Below are positions 1 through 9,962 of a DNA stretch of 64,000 nt, piece after piece (positions within the stretch are counted from its first letter, which is position 1; each line of letters begins with the position of its first letter). The position numbers were made by a program, and so were the translations under genes. The notes under the pieces are model-generated. The model worked only from the letters and a program-made list of their open reading frames with translations. It made no database searches and was not told where the DNA came from. Origin of the DNA: Prochlorococcus sp. AG-402-K21 (lineage in GTDB: Bacteria > Cyanobacteriota > Cyanobacteriia > PCC-6307 > Cyanobiaceae); assembly GCA_003216775.1 (NCBI GenBank), contig QCII01000005.1, positions 62,001 to 126,000 on the forward strand, given 5' to 3'.

Positions 1-1
1 A

Positions 2-748
2 AAAAAGGATCCAAATAGTTTTGTTTTTAACAGTGAAAATAATATGGTGCCTAATGAAAAAATTTTTGATGGAGTTACACATATTCTTAGTTGTATACCT
101 CCAGACAAAACTGGTTACGATCCAGTTCTAAAAACTCTTCAAAATAAACTAAAAAGTTTATCCCTTGAATGGATTGGATACTTATCAACAACAGGAGTAT
201 ATGGAAATACGGAAGGTGATTGGGTTTCTGAAATAGATCAACCTAATCCCTCTCAAAAAAGAAGCCAACATAGATTAAATTGCGAGAAACAATGGATTGA
301 ATCTGGTTTGCCCGTACAAATTTTTAGGTTACCAGGTATTTATGGACCTGGAAGATCCACTTTTGAAGCAATCAGAAATCAAAAAATTCGGATTATAACT
401 AAAAAAGATCAAGTATTTTCAAGAATCCATGTAGCTGATATTACACATGCCATTATTTATATATTACAAAATAAAGATTGTTTAAAATTTCACCAAATTA
501 TAAATATTGCTGATGATGAACCCTGCTCTCAATTAGAAGTAATTCAATATTGCTACGATTTACTTAATCTAAAAATGCCTGAGCCAATATTATTTGAAAA
601 TGCAAAAAAAGAATTGTCACCTATCGCTCAGTCTTTTTGGATGGAAAACAGAAGAGTTTCTAATAAATTATTATGCGAAAAACTTGGATATAAACTAACT
701 TATAAAAGCTATAAAGTAGGTTTAAAAAACTGTTTTTTAAATAGTTGA
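2..748 (+). CDS. NAD(P)-dependent SDR / epimerase-like protein, YeeZ type, 5' partial
   Basis: The reading frame is open from base 2 with no stop, so the true start and the N-terminal dinucleotide-binding glycine motif lie left of the window; the ATG at 44 is internal. The visible part has extended-SDR landmarks: STTGVYG, then FRLPGIYGPGR, a conserved pair in sugar-nucleotide epimerase-like proteins. The classical YxxxK catalytic pair is not obvious after the TGVYG strand, which fits the YeeZ-like branch, whose substrate is unknown. The stop overlaps a possible TTG start of pdxA, so the two genes are probably co-transcribed. Family assignment is fairly safe; a specific reaction cannot be given. 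Confidence 0.75.
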   Translation, partial: KKDPNSFVFNSENNMVPNEKIFDGVTHILSCIPPDKTGYDPVLKTLQNKLKSLSLEWIGYLSTTGVYGNTEGDWVSEIDQPNPSQKRSQHRLNCEKQWIESGLPVQIFRLPGIYGPGRSTFEAIRNQKIRIITKKDQVFSRIHVADITHAIIYILQNKDCLKFHQIINIADDEPCSQLEVIQYCYDLLNLKMPEPILFENAKKELSPIAQSFWMENRRVSNKLLCEKLGYKLTYKSYKVGLKNCFLNS

Positions 749-756
749 TAAATTTT

Positions 757-1791
757 ATGAATATTAAAAATACTGATAATAAATTAAAAATTATATTGAG
801 CGTGGGAGATGAGTCTGGAATTGGACCTGAAATAATTTTAAAAGCTCTTTATTCAAATCAGGTGCCAAAAGATATTGAAATCATATTAGTTGGTTCAAAA
901 AAACATCTTCAAAACACATACACACAGCTTAAAACTCTAGGATTAGACAACATTGCAAATCCTAATAATTTACAAATTCATGATCTTGGAAGTTCCTCTT
1001 CTAAAAATGAATCTAAATCAAGTTATGGCGATTCAAGTTTTAATTACTTGATAAAAGCAATTGAAATTGTAAAAAAATATCCTAATTCCGCACTTGTGAC
1101 TGGACCAATTTGCAAAAAATCATGGTCTTTAGCAGGTCATTATTTCTCAGGACAAACTGAAGTATTAGCAAAATCATGTGGAGTAAAAAATATTGGAATG
1201 TTATTTACTGCCAAATCACCAATAACAGGGTGGAGATTCAATACCTTACTAGCTACAACTCACATACCACTTTGTGAAGTGCCAAAAAAGCTAAATACAA
1301 AGTTAATCCACGCTAAATTAGATCTTTTCAAAGAGTTTTGTAATACATATACTAATAAACCTATATTCAAAGTTGCTGGATTAAATCCTCATGCTGGCGA
1401 GGAAGGTATATTGGGGAATGAAGAAATAGATTGGCTCAAGGATGCATTAATTTCTTGGAATAAAAAAAATAAAGATATTAAATTATTTGGCCCTTTATCA
1501 CCAGATAGTTGCTGGAATTCTTCCTCCAAAGCTTGGAGAGACAAAGATGGCGAAAAACATGATGGCATTCTTGCTATGTATCATGATCAAGGTTTAATCC
1601 CAATGAAAGTTATAGCTCTTAATTTCTCAGTCAATACAACTATTGGTTTACCTTTTATAAGAACATCTCCAGATCATGGAACGGGTTTTGATATTGCTGG
1701 AAAAGGAAAAGCTCAATGTCAAAGCATGATTGAAGCAATAAAAACTGCCATAGAAATGACTAAATATTCAAGACTGTTTAATACGCATTAA
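757..1791 (+). CDS. pdxA: 4-hydroxythreonine-4-phosphate dehydrogenase
   Basis: PdxA oxidises 4-phosphohydroxy-L-threonine with NAD in the DXP-dependent pathway to pyridoxal phosphate; it is a cytosolic, metal-dependent dimer. The three metal-binding histidines of the family are visible: H169 in TTHIPL, H212 in NPHAGE and H276 in YHDQGL. The N-terminus carries GDESGIGPEI, typical of the family. I chose ATG at 757 (344 residues) over the in-frame TTG at 745, which sits on the stop of the upstream gene. The 3' end runs convergently into accB by 24 bases. Length is normal (about 330-350). Confidence 0.95.
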   Translation: MNIKNTDNKLKIILSVGDESGIGPEIILKALYSNQVPKDIEIILVGSKKHLQNTYTQLKTLGLDNIANPNNLQIHDLGSSSSKNESKSSYGDSSFNYLIKAIEIVKKYPNSALVTGPICKKSWSLAGHYFSGQTEVLAKSCGVKNIGMLFTAKSPITGWRFNTLLATTHIPLCEVPKKLNTKLIHAKLDLFKEFCNTYTNKPIFKVAGLNPHAGEEGILGNEEIDWLKDALISWNKKNKDIKLFGPLSPDSCWNSSSKAWRDKDGEKHDGILAMYHDQGLIPMKVIALNFSVNTTIGLPFIRTSPDHGTGFDIAGKGKAQCQSMIEAIKTAIEMTKYSRLFNTH

Positions 1792-2274
1792 AACTTGACC
1801 AAATTCAACTGGCGTCCCATTTTCAACAAGAATCTCTACTATTTCAGCGTTATATTCAGATTCAATTTCATTCATTAATTTCATGGCTTCCAAAATACAA
1901 ATGGTTTGACCTACCTTAATGTTGCTTCCTACTTCAACAAATGGTTCCTCACCAGGCGCTGAAGCCCTATAAAACGTCCCAACCATAGGAGAAGTTATAT
2001 CAGTAAGATCAGAACGTCCAGGAGGGGCTACCTGAGCTTCCTCAGGCTCGTTAACTTTAGGTACACTATCGTTTAAGGATTTTTGATTAGCAAATATTTG
2101 CCTATCAACTGAATTATTAGAATTTAAGTTATGAGTAAATTGGTTCTGATCAAATAAATTCCGTTTTATTTCGAGTTTAAAATCTTCTCCCTCAAGTGAG
2201 AATTCTTGAATATCACTTTTTGTGATTTTCTCTATTAAGCGATTTAAGTCTTCGTGATCTAATTTCATAGCCAT
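1768..2274 (-). CDS. accB: Biotin carboxyl carrier protein of acetyl-CoA carboxylase
   Basis: AccB carries the biotin that is carboxylated by AccC and delivers CO2 to acetyl-CoA through AccAD, the first committed step of fatty acid synthesis. The C-terminal biotinyl domain has the EAMKLMNE motif with the target lysine at about residue 132. Before it lies a flexible Pro/Ala/acidic linker (roughly residues 55-90), and the N-terminal helix region starts with DHEDLNRLIEKI. The start ATG overlaps the efp stop by one base (TAATG), so efp and accB are translationally coupled, an arrangement common in cyanobacteria. A second ATG two codons in is an alternative start. Confidence 0.96.
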   Translation of the reverse strand: MAMKLDHEDLNRLIEKITKSDIQEFSLEGEDFKLEIKRNLFDQNQFTHNLNSNNSVDRQIFANQKSLNDSVPKVNEPEEAQVAPPGRSDLTDITSPMVGTFYRASAPGEEPFVEVGSNIKVGQTICILEAMKLMNEIESEYNAEIVEILVENGTPVEFGQVLMRIKQS

Positions 2275-2834
2275 TAATTTTCGCGTCCAAGATAACTATC
2301 ATTACGAGTATCAACTTTAATCATTTCTCCCACAGAAATAAATAAAGGAACCATAACTTGAGCACCTGTTTCTAGAATAGCTGGTTTAGTGCCCCCACTA
2401 GCAGTATCACCTTTAACTCCAGGATCAGTCTCTGTAACTTTTAAAGTAATAGAAATTGGAAGTTCAACTTCTAAAACTTTTCCATTATAGAAAATAACGT
2501 TAACCTCCATTCCTTCTTTCAAATACTTTGCACCTTTCCCTATTTGGTCAGCGGAAAGTCTTGTTTCTTCAAAACTTGTCATATCCATAAAAACATAACC
2601 TCCAGACTCCACATAAGTGTGTTGCAGGTTAGACTTCTCAAGGATAGCCTGCTGTACTGATTCTCCGGCTCGAAAAGTTTTTTCAACCACATTGCCGCTT
2701 TGAACTGATTTTAATTTTGTTCGCACAAAAGCAGAACCCTTACCAGGCTTGACATGTAGAAATTCTACAACACGCCAAACTTGTCCATCCAATTCGATGG
2801 TGGTACCTGTGCGAAAATCGTTACTGGAAATCAT
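2274..2834 (-). CDS. efp: Translation elongation factor P
   Basis: EF-P binds between the P and E sites and relieves ribosome stalling at polyproline. The protein begins [10 protein letters not shown], the usual EF-P start, so I place the ATG at 2834 (186 residues) and discard 12 upstream in-frame residues. The loop that reaches the peptidyl-transferase centre reads KPGKG with lysine 32 at the tip, the position modified in many bacteria; whether it is modified here cannot be seen. The KOW-like N-domain and two OB domains fit the full length. It is the first gene of an efp-accB pair and is divergent from the cyclophilin gene, 43 bases away. Confidence 0.96.
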   Translation of the reverse strand: MISSNDFRTGTTIELDGQVWRVVEFLHVKPGKGSAFVRTKLKSVQSGNVVEKTFRAGESVQQAILEKSNLQHTYVESGGYVFMDMTSFEETRLSADQIGKGAKYLKEGMEVNVIFYNGKVLEVELPISITLKVTETDPGVKGDTASGGTKPAILETGAQVMVPLFISVGEMIKVDTRNDSYLGREN

Positions 2835-2877
2835 TCCTGTATTACATCCCCAAGGATCATAAACCTGCAAGAGTGCT

Positions 2878-3969
2878 ATGCAAAAATTCTTATCAAATCA
2901 GAACAAACTTTTCTTAATTCTATCAATCATTTGTTTACAGGTTTTTCTCTTTAAACCGATTCAAGTTCTAGCTGATTTACCTACTGGAAATGCAGTAAAA
3001 GACCCTAATGCAATCCTCAGAAATGCACTCCCTATCAAGCAAATTGAGTTACAAGAACTTCAACATAAGTTGGAAGAAACTAGTGACCTTGTAAGAGGCG
3101 GAAGATGGCCAGCCTTAATAAAAACTGTTACAAAATGTCAATCTTTACAAAAAAAATACCAAAATCGAATTATCAAAGAATTACCAGACGATAAAAAGAA
3201 CATTGCTGAAATAACATTTTTAGAACTCAAAGAAAATTTTAATAGCCTGCTAGATCATGCTAAATCAAAGGATAAGTATTCATTTATAGCTACTCGAAAA
3301 GAGGCATTAGATAAAATAGGTGGATTAGAAGAATATTTTCTACCTGACGAATTTCCTTACTATATCCCAGAAGAATTTGATAATCTACCAAGATTATTAG
3401 GCAGAGCAAAAGTAAATATAAAAACTTCTAAAGGAGATATGAAAGCCATAATAGATGGGTTTAACGCCCCACTTACAGCAGGAGCATTTATAGATTTATC
3501 TTCAAAAAATTTCTATAAAGATTTACCAATCAATAGAGCAGAAGAATTTTTTGTTCTTCAAACAGGAGATCCACTTGGTGAAGAAATTGGTTATGTAGAT
3601 CCTCAAACAAATGAAGAACGTAACGTTCCTCTTGAAATAAGAATTCCTGATGAAAAGGATACTTTTTATAATCAAACTTTTGAAGATGTAGGACTTTACA
3701 CTGAAACACCAACATTACCTTTCGCAACACTTGGAACTTTAGGATGGTCCCACTCAAATAAAGCAGTTGATGATGGCTCGTCGCAATTCTTCTTCTTCTT
3801 ATATGAAGCAGAATTAAATCCAGCAGGTCGGAATTTAATTGATGGAAGGAATGCTGCGTTTGGTTATGTTGTAGATGGTTTTGATGTCTTAGAAGAGCTA
3901 ACGAAAGATGACACAATTAATTCAATTGATGTTATGGAAGGACTTGAAAACCTCAAATTAAATGCATAA
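2878..3969 (+). CDS. Cyclophilin-type peptidyl-prolyl isomerase, thylakoid-lumen or periplasmic (TLP40-like)
   Basis: The first 32 residues form a signal peptide (lysines, then a hydrophobic stretch [15 protein letters not shown], ending QVLA). Residues about 45-170 are a helical region like the N-terminal part of plant lumenal TLP40 and its cyanobacterial relatives. Residues about 175-355 are a divergent cyclophilin domain with [32 protein letters not shown] and [15 protein letters not shown]. The family catalyses proline isomerisation in secreted proteins; plant TLP40 is linked to photosystem II phosphatase control, but that role here is inference. The stop overlaps the thiL start by 8 bases, so the two are likely translated from one message. 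Confidence 0.88.
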   Translation: MQKFLSNQNKLFLILSIICLQVFLFKPIQVLADLPTGNAVKDPNAILRNALPIKQIELQELQHKLEETSDLVRGGRWPALIKTVTKCQSLQKKYQNRIIKELPDDKKNIAEITFLELKENFNSLLDHAKSKDKYSFIATRKEALDKIGGLEEYFLPDEFPYYIPEEFDNLPRLLGRAKVNIKTSKGDMKAIIDGFNAPLTAGAFIDLSSKNFYKDLPINRAEEFFVLQTGDPLGEEIGYVDPQTNEERNVPLEIRIPDEKDTFYNQTFEDVGLYTETPTLPFATLGTLGWSHSNKAVDDGSSQFFFFLYEAELNPAGRNLIDGRNAAFGYVVDGFDVLEELTKDDTINSIDVMEGLENLKLNA

Positions 3970-4948
3970 AGAAATATTAAAAGATATTGGCGAAAAAGAA
4001 TTAATAAATAGGCTTGGAAAATTTATGCCTAAAAATCAAGTTTTAGATGATTGCGCTTTAATCAAAACTAAAAATGATTCCTTGCTTGTTAATAATGATT
4101 CTTTGGTAGAGAATATTCATTTCAATGATATTACTATTTCTCCTCAAGATCTTGGATGGAAAGCAGTTGTCAGCAACATCTCTGACTTAGTATCAAGTGG
4201 TAGTAAAAGAACTATAGGAATTACAATAAGCCTAATATTACCTCCTGAAACTGAGTGGGTTTGGGTTGAGGAATTATATAGAGGAATAAATAAAGCTTTA
4301 AAAAAGTATGGTGGGATAATTCTTGGAGGAGATTGTTCAAGTGGGAAACAAAAAACAATATCAATTACAGCTCTTGGTATTCAAGGAGAACTAAAGTTGC
4401 TAAGAAACGCATGTAAACCAGGAGAAATTATCTTAACCACAGGAATTCATGGTCTTAGCAAACTGGGATTTATGGTACAAAATCAAATTACTTTTGGCAA
4501 TGATATTTTTCTCAGCAAAAAAATAATAAGTAAGTCAATTGAACATTTTTGTCGCCCAAAAATTACACAAAATTTTCTAAAAAATCTTATTAAAAGTCGC
4601 TCCAATAAAAAAATTAAAAGAATTGGATGCACTGATAGCAGTGATGGTCTATTTCAAGCCTTACAAGATTTAGCAATAGCTAGCGACTGTAAAGCAATCA
4701 TCAATTATGAGAAAATACCCAAAGATAAGGATTGGCCAGAGGGAGATAAATGGGATGAATATTATTTTTTTGGAGGTGAAGATTACCAATTAGTTTTCTC
4801 ATTACCCAAAAAATGGGCCAATAAACTTTCTAAGCTAGACAAGAATATTAAGGAAATTGGTTTTTTTACGAAAGGTAAAGGTTCAATAGAATTTAAAGAT
4901 CATAAGAAAAATAATATATTGAACAATTCACCTTTTAAACACTTTTAA
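3962..4948 (+). CDS. thiL: Thiamine-monophosphate kinase
   Basis: ThiL phosphorylates thiamine monophosphate to the cofactor thiamine diphosphate with ATP. Family motifs present are NNDSLVENIHF (metal/substrate-binding region, near residue 45), GWKAVVSNISDL, GGDCSSG (residues near 120), DSSDGL (near 225) and FFGGEDYQL (near 270). The length of 328 matches the family. The ATG lies inside the end of the cyclophilin gene, giving an 8-base overlap. Its 3' end is only 8 bases from the convergent gap2 stop, with no room for a separate terminator for either gene. Confidence 0.95.
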   Translation: MHKEILKDIGEKELINRLGKFMPKNQVLDDCALIKTKNDSLLVNNDSLVENIHFNDITISPQDLGWKAVVSNISDLVSSGSKRTIGITISLILPPETEWVWVEELYRGINKALKKYGGIILGGDCSSGKQKTISITALGIQGELKLLRNACKPGEIILTTGIHGLSKLGFMVQNQITFGNDIFLSKKIISKSIEHFCRPKITQNFLKNLIKSRSNKKIKRIGCTDSSDGLFQALQDLAIASDCKAIINYEKIPKDKDWPEGDKWDEYYFFGGEDYQLVFSLPKKWANKLSKLDKNIKEIGFFTKGKGSIEFKDHKKNNILNNSPFKHF

Positions 4949-4956
4949 TTATTTAA

Positions 4957-5979
4957 TTATTCCCAGTTTTTAGCAACAATCTCTGCCAAGTCTACAACCC
5001 TCTGGCTATAGCCCCACTCATTGTCATACCATGCAAGAACCTTAACAAGATTATCACCGATACACATAGTAAGATCACTATCTACAATTGATGATTCATT
5101 AGTTCCTGCATAATCGCTTGACACTAATGGTTCATCTCCGTACTTAATAATTCCCTTCATTGAACCTAATGAAGCTTCTTTAAGAGCATTATTAACATCC
5201 TCGCTTGTCACAGATTTAGAAGATTCGAAAACAAAGTCCACTGCTGAAACATTTGGTGTTGGCACTCTCATTGCGATACCCGTTAATTTGCCTTTCATTT
5301 CTGGATAAACTAATGCTACCGCCTTAGCTGCACCCGTAGAAGTAGGAACAATATTAGTTGCAGCGGCTCTAGCCCTCCTAAGATCTCTATGACTATTATC
5401 TAAAATCCTTTGATCGCCTGTATAGCTATGAATTGTAGTCATCAAACCTTTATTAATCCCAAAAGTTTGGTCTAAAACTTTAACTACTGGAGCTAAGCAG
5501 TTTGTAGTACAACTAGCATTACTCAAAATATCATAATCTTTATGGTTATATTTATCAGCATTTACTCCAACTACGTAAGTACCAACACCAGCACCTTTAC
5601 CAGGCGCAGTTAAAATTACTTTTTTTGCTCCTACTTCCAAGTGCTTACTTGCACCTACATCTGTATTAAAAACTCCAGTTGATTCAATCACTAAATCTAC
5701 ACCCCAGTCTTTCCAAGGAAGATTCATTGGGTTTCTATCAGAAAAGCATTTAATTGTTTTGTTATTAATTACAAAAGTGTTATCAGTATATTGAATATCA
5801 ACACCATCAAGTTGACCAAGGACTGAATCGTATTTTAGAAGATGAGCATTGGTCTTAGGATCTGAAGTAACATTAATACCAACCACCTCAATATTGGTAT
5901 AAGCGCCTCTACTAAGCCAACAGCGCATAAAGTTTCTACCGATTCTGCCAAACCCGTTAATTGCAACACGCAAAGTCAT
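4957..5979 (-). CDS. gap2: Glyceraldehyde-3-phosphate dehydrogenase, Calvin-cycle type
   Basis: The catalytic cysteine is C157 in SNASCTTNC, and the partner histidine lies in TIHSYTGDQ about 27 residues later. The N-terminal [12 protein letters not shown] binds the dinucleotide. After the second strand the sequence reads VGINVTSD rather than the Asp-containing motif of strictly NAD-specific enzymes, which is the mark of the NADP-accepting Gap2 form that cyanobacteria use for photosynthetic carbon fixation. At 340 residues it is full length and shows no CP12-like tail. It is transcribed alone, with a 193-base region separating it from the divergent murC. Confidence 0.96.
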   Translation of the reverse strand: MTLRVAINGFGRIGRNFMRCWLSRGAYTNIEVVGINVTSDPKTNAHLLKYDSVLGQLDGVDIQYTDNTFVINNKTIKCFSDRNPMNLPWKDWGVDLVIESTGVFNTDVGASKHLEVGAKKVILTAPGKGAGVGTYVVGVNADKYNHKDYDILSNASCTTNCLAPVVKVLDQTFGINKGLMTTIHSYTGDQRILDNSHRDLRRARAAATNIVPTSTGAAKAVALVYPEMKGKLTGIAMRVPTPNVSAVDFVFESSKSVTSEDVNNALKEASLGSMKGIIKYGDEPLVSSDYAGTNESSIVDSDLTMCIGDNLVKVLAWYDNEWGYSQRVVDLAEIVAKNWE

Positions 5980-6015
5980 AACTAAAAATTTCTAAATGAT
6001 TAACCTAAGTTGCTG

Positions 6016-6021
6016 ATCATA
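6016..6021 (-). promoter_or_regulatory. Possible -10 element of gap2
   Basis: On the minus strand this reads TATGAT, one mismatch from TATAAT, and lies about 36 bases before the gap2 ATG. No convincing -35 box is visible, which is common for Prochlorococcus promoters. Supported by position and sequence only. Confidence 0.35.
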
Positions 6022-6124
6022 CAGAATTTTGTGCAATAACGTAAGGTTTTTTTGATTTATTAAGCAAATAAGTCTAGTTTTGTATTAATTCCAGGAAAAA
6101 AAACATTTTTTTTTAAGAAAAAAT

Positions 6125-6154
6125 ACCAAAATTTTGCCAACAAGTTATTTTGGT
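6125..6154. repeat. Inverted repeat upstream of murC
   Basis: Perfect 8-base arms ACCAAAAT (6125-6132) and ATTTTGGT (6147-6154) separated by 14 bases, ending 18 bases before the murC TTG start. It could be a hairpin in the murC leader or an operator. No T-tract follows it, so it does not look like a terminator. Confidence 0.5.
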
Positions 6155-6172
6155 CTTAGCAAAAGATAAACA

Positions 6173-7582
6173 TTGGATAAAGAATTTCTGCCTAAGTATC
6201 ATTTTCATTTTATTGGGATTGGAGGCATTGGAATGTCAGCAATTGCAATGGGTTTGCTTAAAAAAGGTTATTCGGTTTCGGGATCTGATTTGGTTAAAAA
6301 CAATGAAACTAATAAATTAGAGCAACTAGGGGCAATAATTTTTTATTCTCAACTAAGACAAAATATTGAATTTGTAACTTCAAAATTTAACAACAAATTG
6401 ATTAATTTTGTTGTAAGCTCAGCAATTAAACCAGAAAATGAAGAATTTTCGTACTGTAGAAAAAAAAATTTACCAATAAAACATCGTTCAGAGATACTTG
6501 CGAAGTTAATGCAAACTTATACTGCATTGGCAGTGGCAGGCAGCCATGGAAAAACATCAACCAGTACATTTCTCTCAACACTTCTTGAATTATGTACACA
6601 TAATTCTTCTTCAATAACAGGAGGAATAATTCCTATTTACAACTCTAATTGTCATTTGGAAAATACAAAATTCTTAGTAGCTGAAGTTGATGAATCAGAT
6701 GGGACAATAGGTGAATACAAATCTGATATTGGAATAATTAATAACATTGATTTTGATCATTGCGATCACTTTTCTAATTTAAGCGACGTTATATCTACTT
6801 TTAAAAAGTTTGCTGCAAATTCTAAAAAATTATTATTTAATTTTGATTGCGAAAATACGAGAAATAATTTTTGTTCCGATAGCAAGTGGTCGAACACTAC
6901 AACAAACAACGTAGCTTATGCATTAATCCCTACTGAAATTAATGAAAATCATACGATTGGGGAATATTATGAAAATGAAAATTTTATTAGTAGTTTAAAT
7001 ATTCCAATTCCAGGATTACATAACTTATCAAATGTCACCGCTGCAATAGCAGCTTCAAGAATGATCGGTATAGACTTTTTAGAAATTAAAAAAAATATTA
7101 AATACCTAAAACTGCCAAAAAAAAGATTTGAATTCAGAGGTCAAATTGCTAAAAGAAAATTATATGATGATTATGCACATCACCCAAACGAAATAAAAGA
7201 AACTATTAAATTAGGAAGATTATTTATTAGAAATATACATAATAATCAATCTCAAAAAAGTAGATTAGTAGCTGTATTTCAGCCTCATAGATACTCTAGA
7301 GTAAAGCAATTCGCGAAAGAATTCGCAAATGAGTTATCAAAAGCAGATGTTATTTATGTAACTAGTATTTATGCAGCAGGGGAAAAAAATGAAGATAAAA
7401 TTAATTCAAGAATTATTACTGATTTGATTTATAAACAAAACAAAAATGTTAGTTACATAACCAATTATTATGAAATTACAAAGAACTTTGAAGAATTAAC
7501 TCAAAAAGGGGATTTAATTTTGAATATGGGGGCTGGTGACTGTCATAATTTCTGGTCAATTTTAAATGGGAAAAAAGATTGA
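6173..7582 (+). CDS. murC: UDP-N-acetylmuramate--L-alanine ligase
   Basis: MurC adds the first amino acid, L-alanine, to UDP-MurNAc in peptidoglycan synthesis in the cytosol. The N-terminal domain begins HFIGIGGIGMSAIA, which binds the UDP-substrate; the ATP loop is AGSHGKTST near residue 120; the central domain has EVDESDGT and NNIDFDHCDH; the C-terminal domain has DDYAHHPNEI and FQPHRYSR. The only good start is TTG at 6173, since no ATG precedes the UDP-binding motif. murB follows 15 bases downstream, and ybaB 17 bases after that, suggesting one operon. Confidence 0.95.
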   Translation: MDKEFLPKYHFHFIGIGGIGMSAIAMGLLKKGYSVSGSDLVKNNETNKLEQLGAIIFYSQLRQNIEFVTSKFNNKLINFVVSSAIKPENEEFSYCRKKNLPIKHRSEILAKLMQTYTALAVAGSHGKTSTSTFLSTLLELCTHNSSSITGGIIPIYNSNCHLENTKFLVAEVDESDGTIGEYKSDIGIINNIDFDHCDHFSNLSDVISTFKKFAANSKKLLFNFDCENTRNNFCSDSKWSNTTTNNVAYALIPTEINENHTIGEYYENENFISSLNIPIPGLHNLSNVTAAIAASRMIGIDFLEIKKNIKYLKLPKKRFEFRGQIAKRKLYDDYAHHPNEIKETIKLGRLFIRNIHNNQSQKSRLVAVFQPHRYSRVKQFAKEFANELSKADVIYVTSIYAAGEKNEDKINSRIITDLIYKQNKNVSYITNYYEITKNFEELTQKGDLILNMGAGDCHNFWSILNGKKD

Positions 7583-7597
7583 ATACTTCACTAATTT

Positions 7598-8491
7598 ATG
7601 AACAAAAAAATTATTTCTGATAACTGTAACCTAAGTAATTATACAACTATAAAAGTTGGAGGTGTAGCTCAATACTTTTCTGAACCAAGAAGTATTGAGG
7701 AATTTTCATATCTAATGAAATGGGCTAATTTAAATGAACAAAGATGCCAAATAATAGGTGCAGGTTCAAATCTTTTAATAAATAATATTTTCATAAAAGG
7801 TTTAGTTATATGTACAAAAAAAATGAAATCATTGAGAATAGAGCCATGTTCGGGAATTGTTGAAGCGGAAGCAGGTGTAATGCTGCCAACATTATCTAAT
7901 TCTCTCGCTAAAAATGGATTACAAGGAGGAGAATGGGCTGTAGGAATTCCAGGAACATTAGGAGGAGCAATTTATATGAATGCTGGTACAGGTAATTTAT
8001 CGCTAGCTAAAAATCTTATTTCTGTGAAAGTAATTAATAATAAAACTCATGAAACACTTGAAATTGAGAAAAAAGATATAAATTTTGAATATAGATTTAG
8101 CTCTTTCCAAAATAATGATTTATCAATTATTAGTGCAAAACTACATTTTGAGCCTAATGGAGATCTCGAAAAATTAATTCAAACAACCAAAAATAACCTT
8201 AAATATAAAACAGATACTCAGCCATATCATCAACCAAGTTTTGGTAGTGTTTTTAAAAATCCTGAAAATAGTTATGCAGCAAAATTAATTGATGATATGG
8301 GTTTAAAAGGATCTAAAATTGGCGGCGCAGAAATTTCTACAATGCATTCAAATTTTATAATTAACAATTCTTCAGCAAGTTCAAAAGATATTTTTGAATT
8401 AATAACTTTAATTCAACAAAAAGTACTACAAAAAAAGGGGATTTATTTGCAACCGGAAGTTAGAATGATTGGTTTTGACTATCCTTATTAA
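7598..8491 (+). CDS. murB: UDP-N-acetylenolpyruvoylglucosamine reductase
   Basis: MurB uses NADPH and FAD to reduce the enolpyruvyl group to give UDP-MurNAc, the substrate of the adjacent MurC. FAD-binding motifs are GAGSNLLI (near residue 50) and [15 protein letters not shown] (near 115). [10 protein letters not shown] (near 210) contains the serine that protonates the intermediate. The C-terminal QPEVRMIG is typical. At 297 residues it is the shorter, Bacillus-like type II MurB. Placed directly after murC. Confidence 0.95.
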   Translation: MNKKIISDNCNLSNYTTIKVGGVAQYFSEPRSIEEFSYLMKWANLNEQRCQIIGAGSNLLINNIFIKGLVICTKKMKSLRIEPCSGIVEAEAGVMLPTLSNSLAKNGLQGGEWAVGIPGTLGGAIYMNAGTGNLSLAKNLISVKVINNKTHETLEIEKKDINFEYRFSSFQNNDLSIISAKLHFEPNGDLEKLIQTTKNNLKYKTDTQPYHQPSFGSVFKNPENSYAAKLIDDMGLKGSKIGGAEISTMHSNFIINNSSASSKDIFELITLIQQKVLQKKGIYLQPEVRMIGFDYPY

Positions 8492-8508
8492 AGAAACTTT
8501 TTAATAAA

Positions 8509-8859
8509 ATGGCGGGTTTTGGACTTCCTAACTTTGGACAACTTACAGAAGCTTTTAAAAAAGCTAAACAAATTCAGCAAGATGCTCAAAAATTGCAAGA
8601 TGAGCTTGAAAATATGGAGATTGAAGGGAAAAGTGATGATGAAATGGTGAAAGTCTGGATAAGTGGCAACCAACTACCTTTGAAGGTAGAAGTGCAAGAA
8701 AATATTTTAAATTCAGATATAGAAAAAATAGAGCAAAATATTTTACAAGCCATGCAAAAAGCCCATGAATTATCTACTACCACTATGAAAGAAAGAATGA
8801 ATGATCTTACTGGTGGATTAAATCTTAATCTTCCTGGTTTTGATAATAGTGACTCTTAA
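8509..8859 (+). CDS. ybaB: YbaB/EbfC family nucleoid-associated protein
   Basis: The family forms small dimers that bind DNA and affect nucleoid structure. The N-terminus is a long amphipathic helix ([27 protein letters not shown]), followed by a strand region containing [21 protein letters not shown] and a C-terminal helix with [20 protein letters not shown]. All of this is diagnostic, as is the length of 116. It is third in the murC-murB-ybaB row, and its last 35 bases overlap the convergent rsgA gene. The link to cell-wall genes is positional only. Confidence 0.92.
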   Translation: MAGFGLPNFGQLTEAFKKAKQIQQDAQKLQDELENMEIEGKSDDEMVKVWISGNQLPLKVEVQENILNSDIEKIEQNILQAMQKAHELSTTTMKERMNDLTGGLNLNLPGFDNSDS

Positions 8860-9742
8860 AAGACTCCATCATTTCCTTATAAAAAGAATATCTTTCGAAA
8901 GACTTATTTAAATTGCAACCCTCGTCATTTAAATGTAAGCAATTACGAAATTTACACCTAATTCCTGCATCAATTACTTGTTTATATATTTCAGAATAAA
9001 GGTTTGGTAACAAACTAGGATCAACCTCTAGAGGTTGCATATTAAAACCAGGAGTATCCACAATGTAACTTTGGTTTGAAATAGAAAATAATTCAACATT
9101 TCGAGTAGTGTTTTTCCCTCTCTTGATTTTCCTAGAAACTGGAGCAGTAATGTTATGAAGGCTGGGAATTATCATGTTAAGTAGTGTCGTTTTACCAACA
9201 CCAGAGGGACCCATCAAAATAGAACACTGTTTTTGCTTTAACTCAGCTAAAAAATTTTTAAAATAATCAGATTTCTGTAAATTTAAAGTTATTGCTTGGT
9301 AACCCCATTTTGCAAATTTATCAAGTAATAAAGTCCGTTTTTGATCAGATATTAAATCACACTTTGTCAAAACTAATGAAACTTCAACACCTATCGATTC
9401 TGCTGATATTAAAAACCTATTAACTTGAGATAAATTTAACTCTGGCTCTGCAACGGAAAAAACAATATAAATATTCGAAATATTTGCAACTGATGGTCTG
9501 GTTAACAAATTTTGTCTTGGTATTAGACTTTTTATTACTGCCCGTTTGCTTTCTAGATCGATATTATCAATTACTACCTCATCTCCAACATAAATAAATT
9601 GGTCTTTAAAATTTATGGCCTTCCTCACCTTACACAAAAATCTTTCATTATTTCCAAAGTTTTCGTTGTTTTTTAAGTCAACTAAAAAAAATTCATTAAA
9701 TTTTTTCGTAACTAAACCTAAATGTTTACTTTTATTTTTCAT
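8825..9742 (-). CDS. rsgA: Ribosome small subunit-dependent GTPase A
   Basis: RsgA helps late maturation of the 30S subunit and hydrolyses GTP when bound to it. The GTPase motifs are circularly permuted, the family hallmark: LTKCD (G4) comes before [12 protein letters not shown] (G1) and DTPGF (G3). The OB domain is N-terminal, and a C-terminal zinc region has [14 protein letters not shown]. Length 305 is normal. The start overlaps the end of the TusA-like gene by 11 bases, making it the last gene of grpE-dnaJ-tusA-rsgA. Confidence 0.94.
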   Translation of the reverse strand: MKNKSKHLGLVTKKFNEFFLVDLKNNENFGNNERFLCKVRKAINFKDQFIYVGDEVVIDNIDLESKRAVIKSLIPRQNLLTRPSVANISNIYIVFSVAEPELNLSQVNRFLISAESIGVEVSLVLTKCDLISDQKRTLLLDKFAKWGYQAITLNLQKSDYFKNFLAELKQKQCSILMGPSGVGKTTLLNMIIPSLHNITAPVSRKIKRGKNTTRNVELFSISNQSYIVDTPGFNMQPLEVDPSLLPNLYSEIYKQVIDAGIRCKFRNCLHLNDEGCNLNKSFERYSFYKEMMESFKSHYYQNQED

Positions 9743-9962
9743 TCACAATTTTTATTTTTAAAAATTTTTCATTTTTTTTGATTTGTATAAACAAACATCC
9801 CATCACTTTAAGATTATTTAATACCATTTCTTCTGGTTCACCCGTGTCTAATTCAACTATAAGTTGCTCATTTTTCGATAACTTCTCTAAAGCCAATTTA
9901 ATTTTTACTACATTTAAAGGGCATGGAACTGATTTAAGATCCAAATACTTTAAAAGAGGCAT
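9732..9962 (-). CDS. TusA/SirA-like sulfur-carrier family protein
   Basis: A 76-residue protein with the fold signature of TusA: LDLKSVPCPLNVVKIKLALEKL, a short acidic loop, and a second strand-helix-strand ending in basic residues. The single conserved cysteine in PCPLN is the position that carries a persulfide in TusA; the second proline of the classical CPxP motif is replaced by asparagine, so sulfur-carrier activity is not proved. Start and stop overlap dnaJ by one base and rsgA by 11 bases, so it is translated with them. Confidence 0.85.
   Translation of the reverse strand: MPLLKYLDLKSVPCPLNVVKIKLALEKLSKNEQLIVELDTGEPEEMVLNNLKVMGCLFIQIKKNEKFLKIKIVNEK

Noticed and set aside
3530-3916. 128-codon open frame on the minus strand inside the cyclophilin gene
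   Set aside because: His/Gln/Leu-rich with no family features; an antisense shadow of a well-supported gene.
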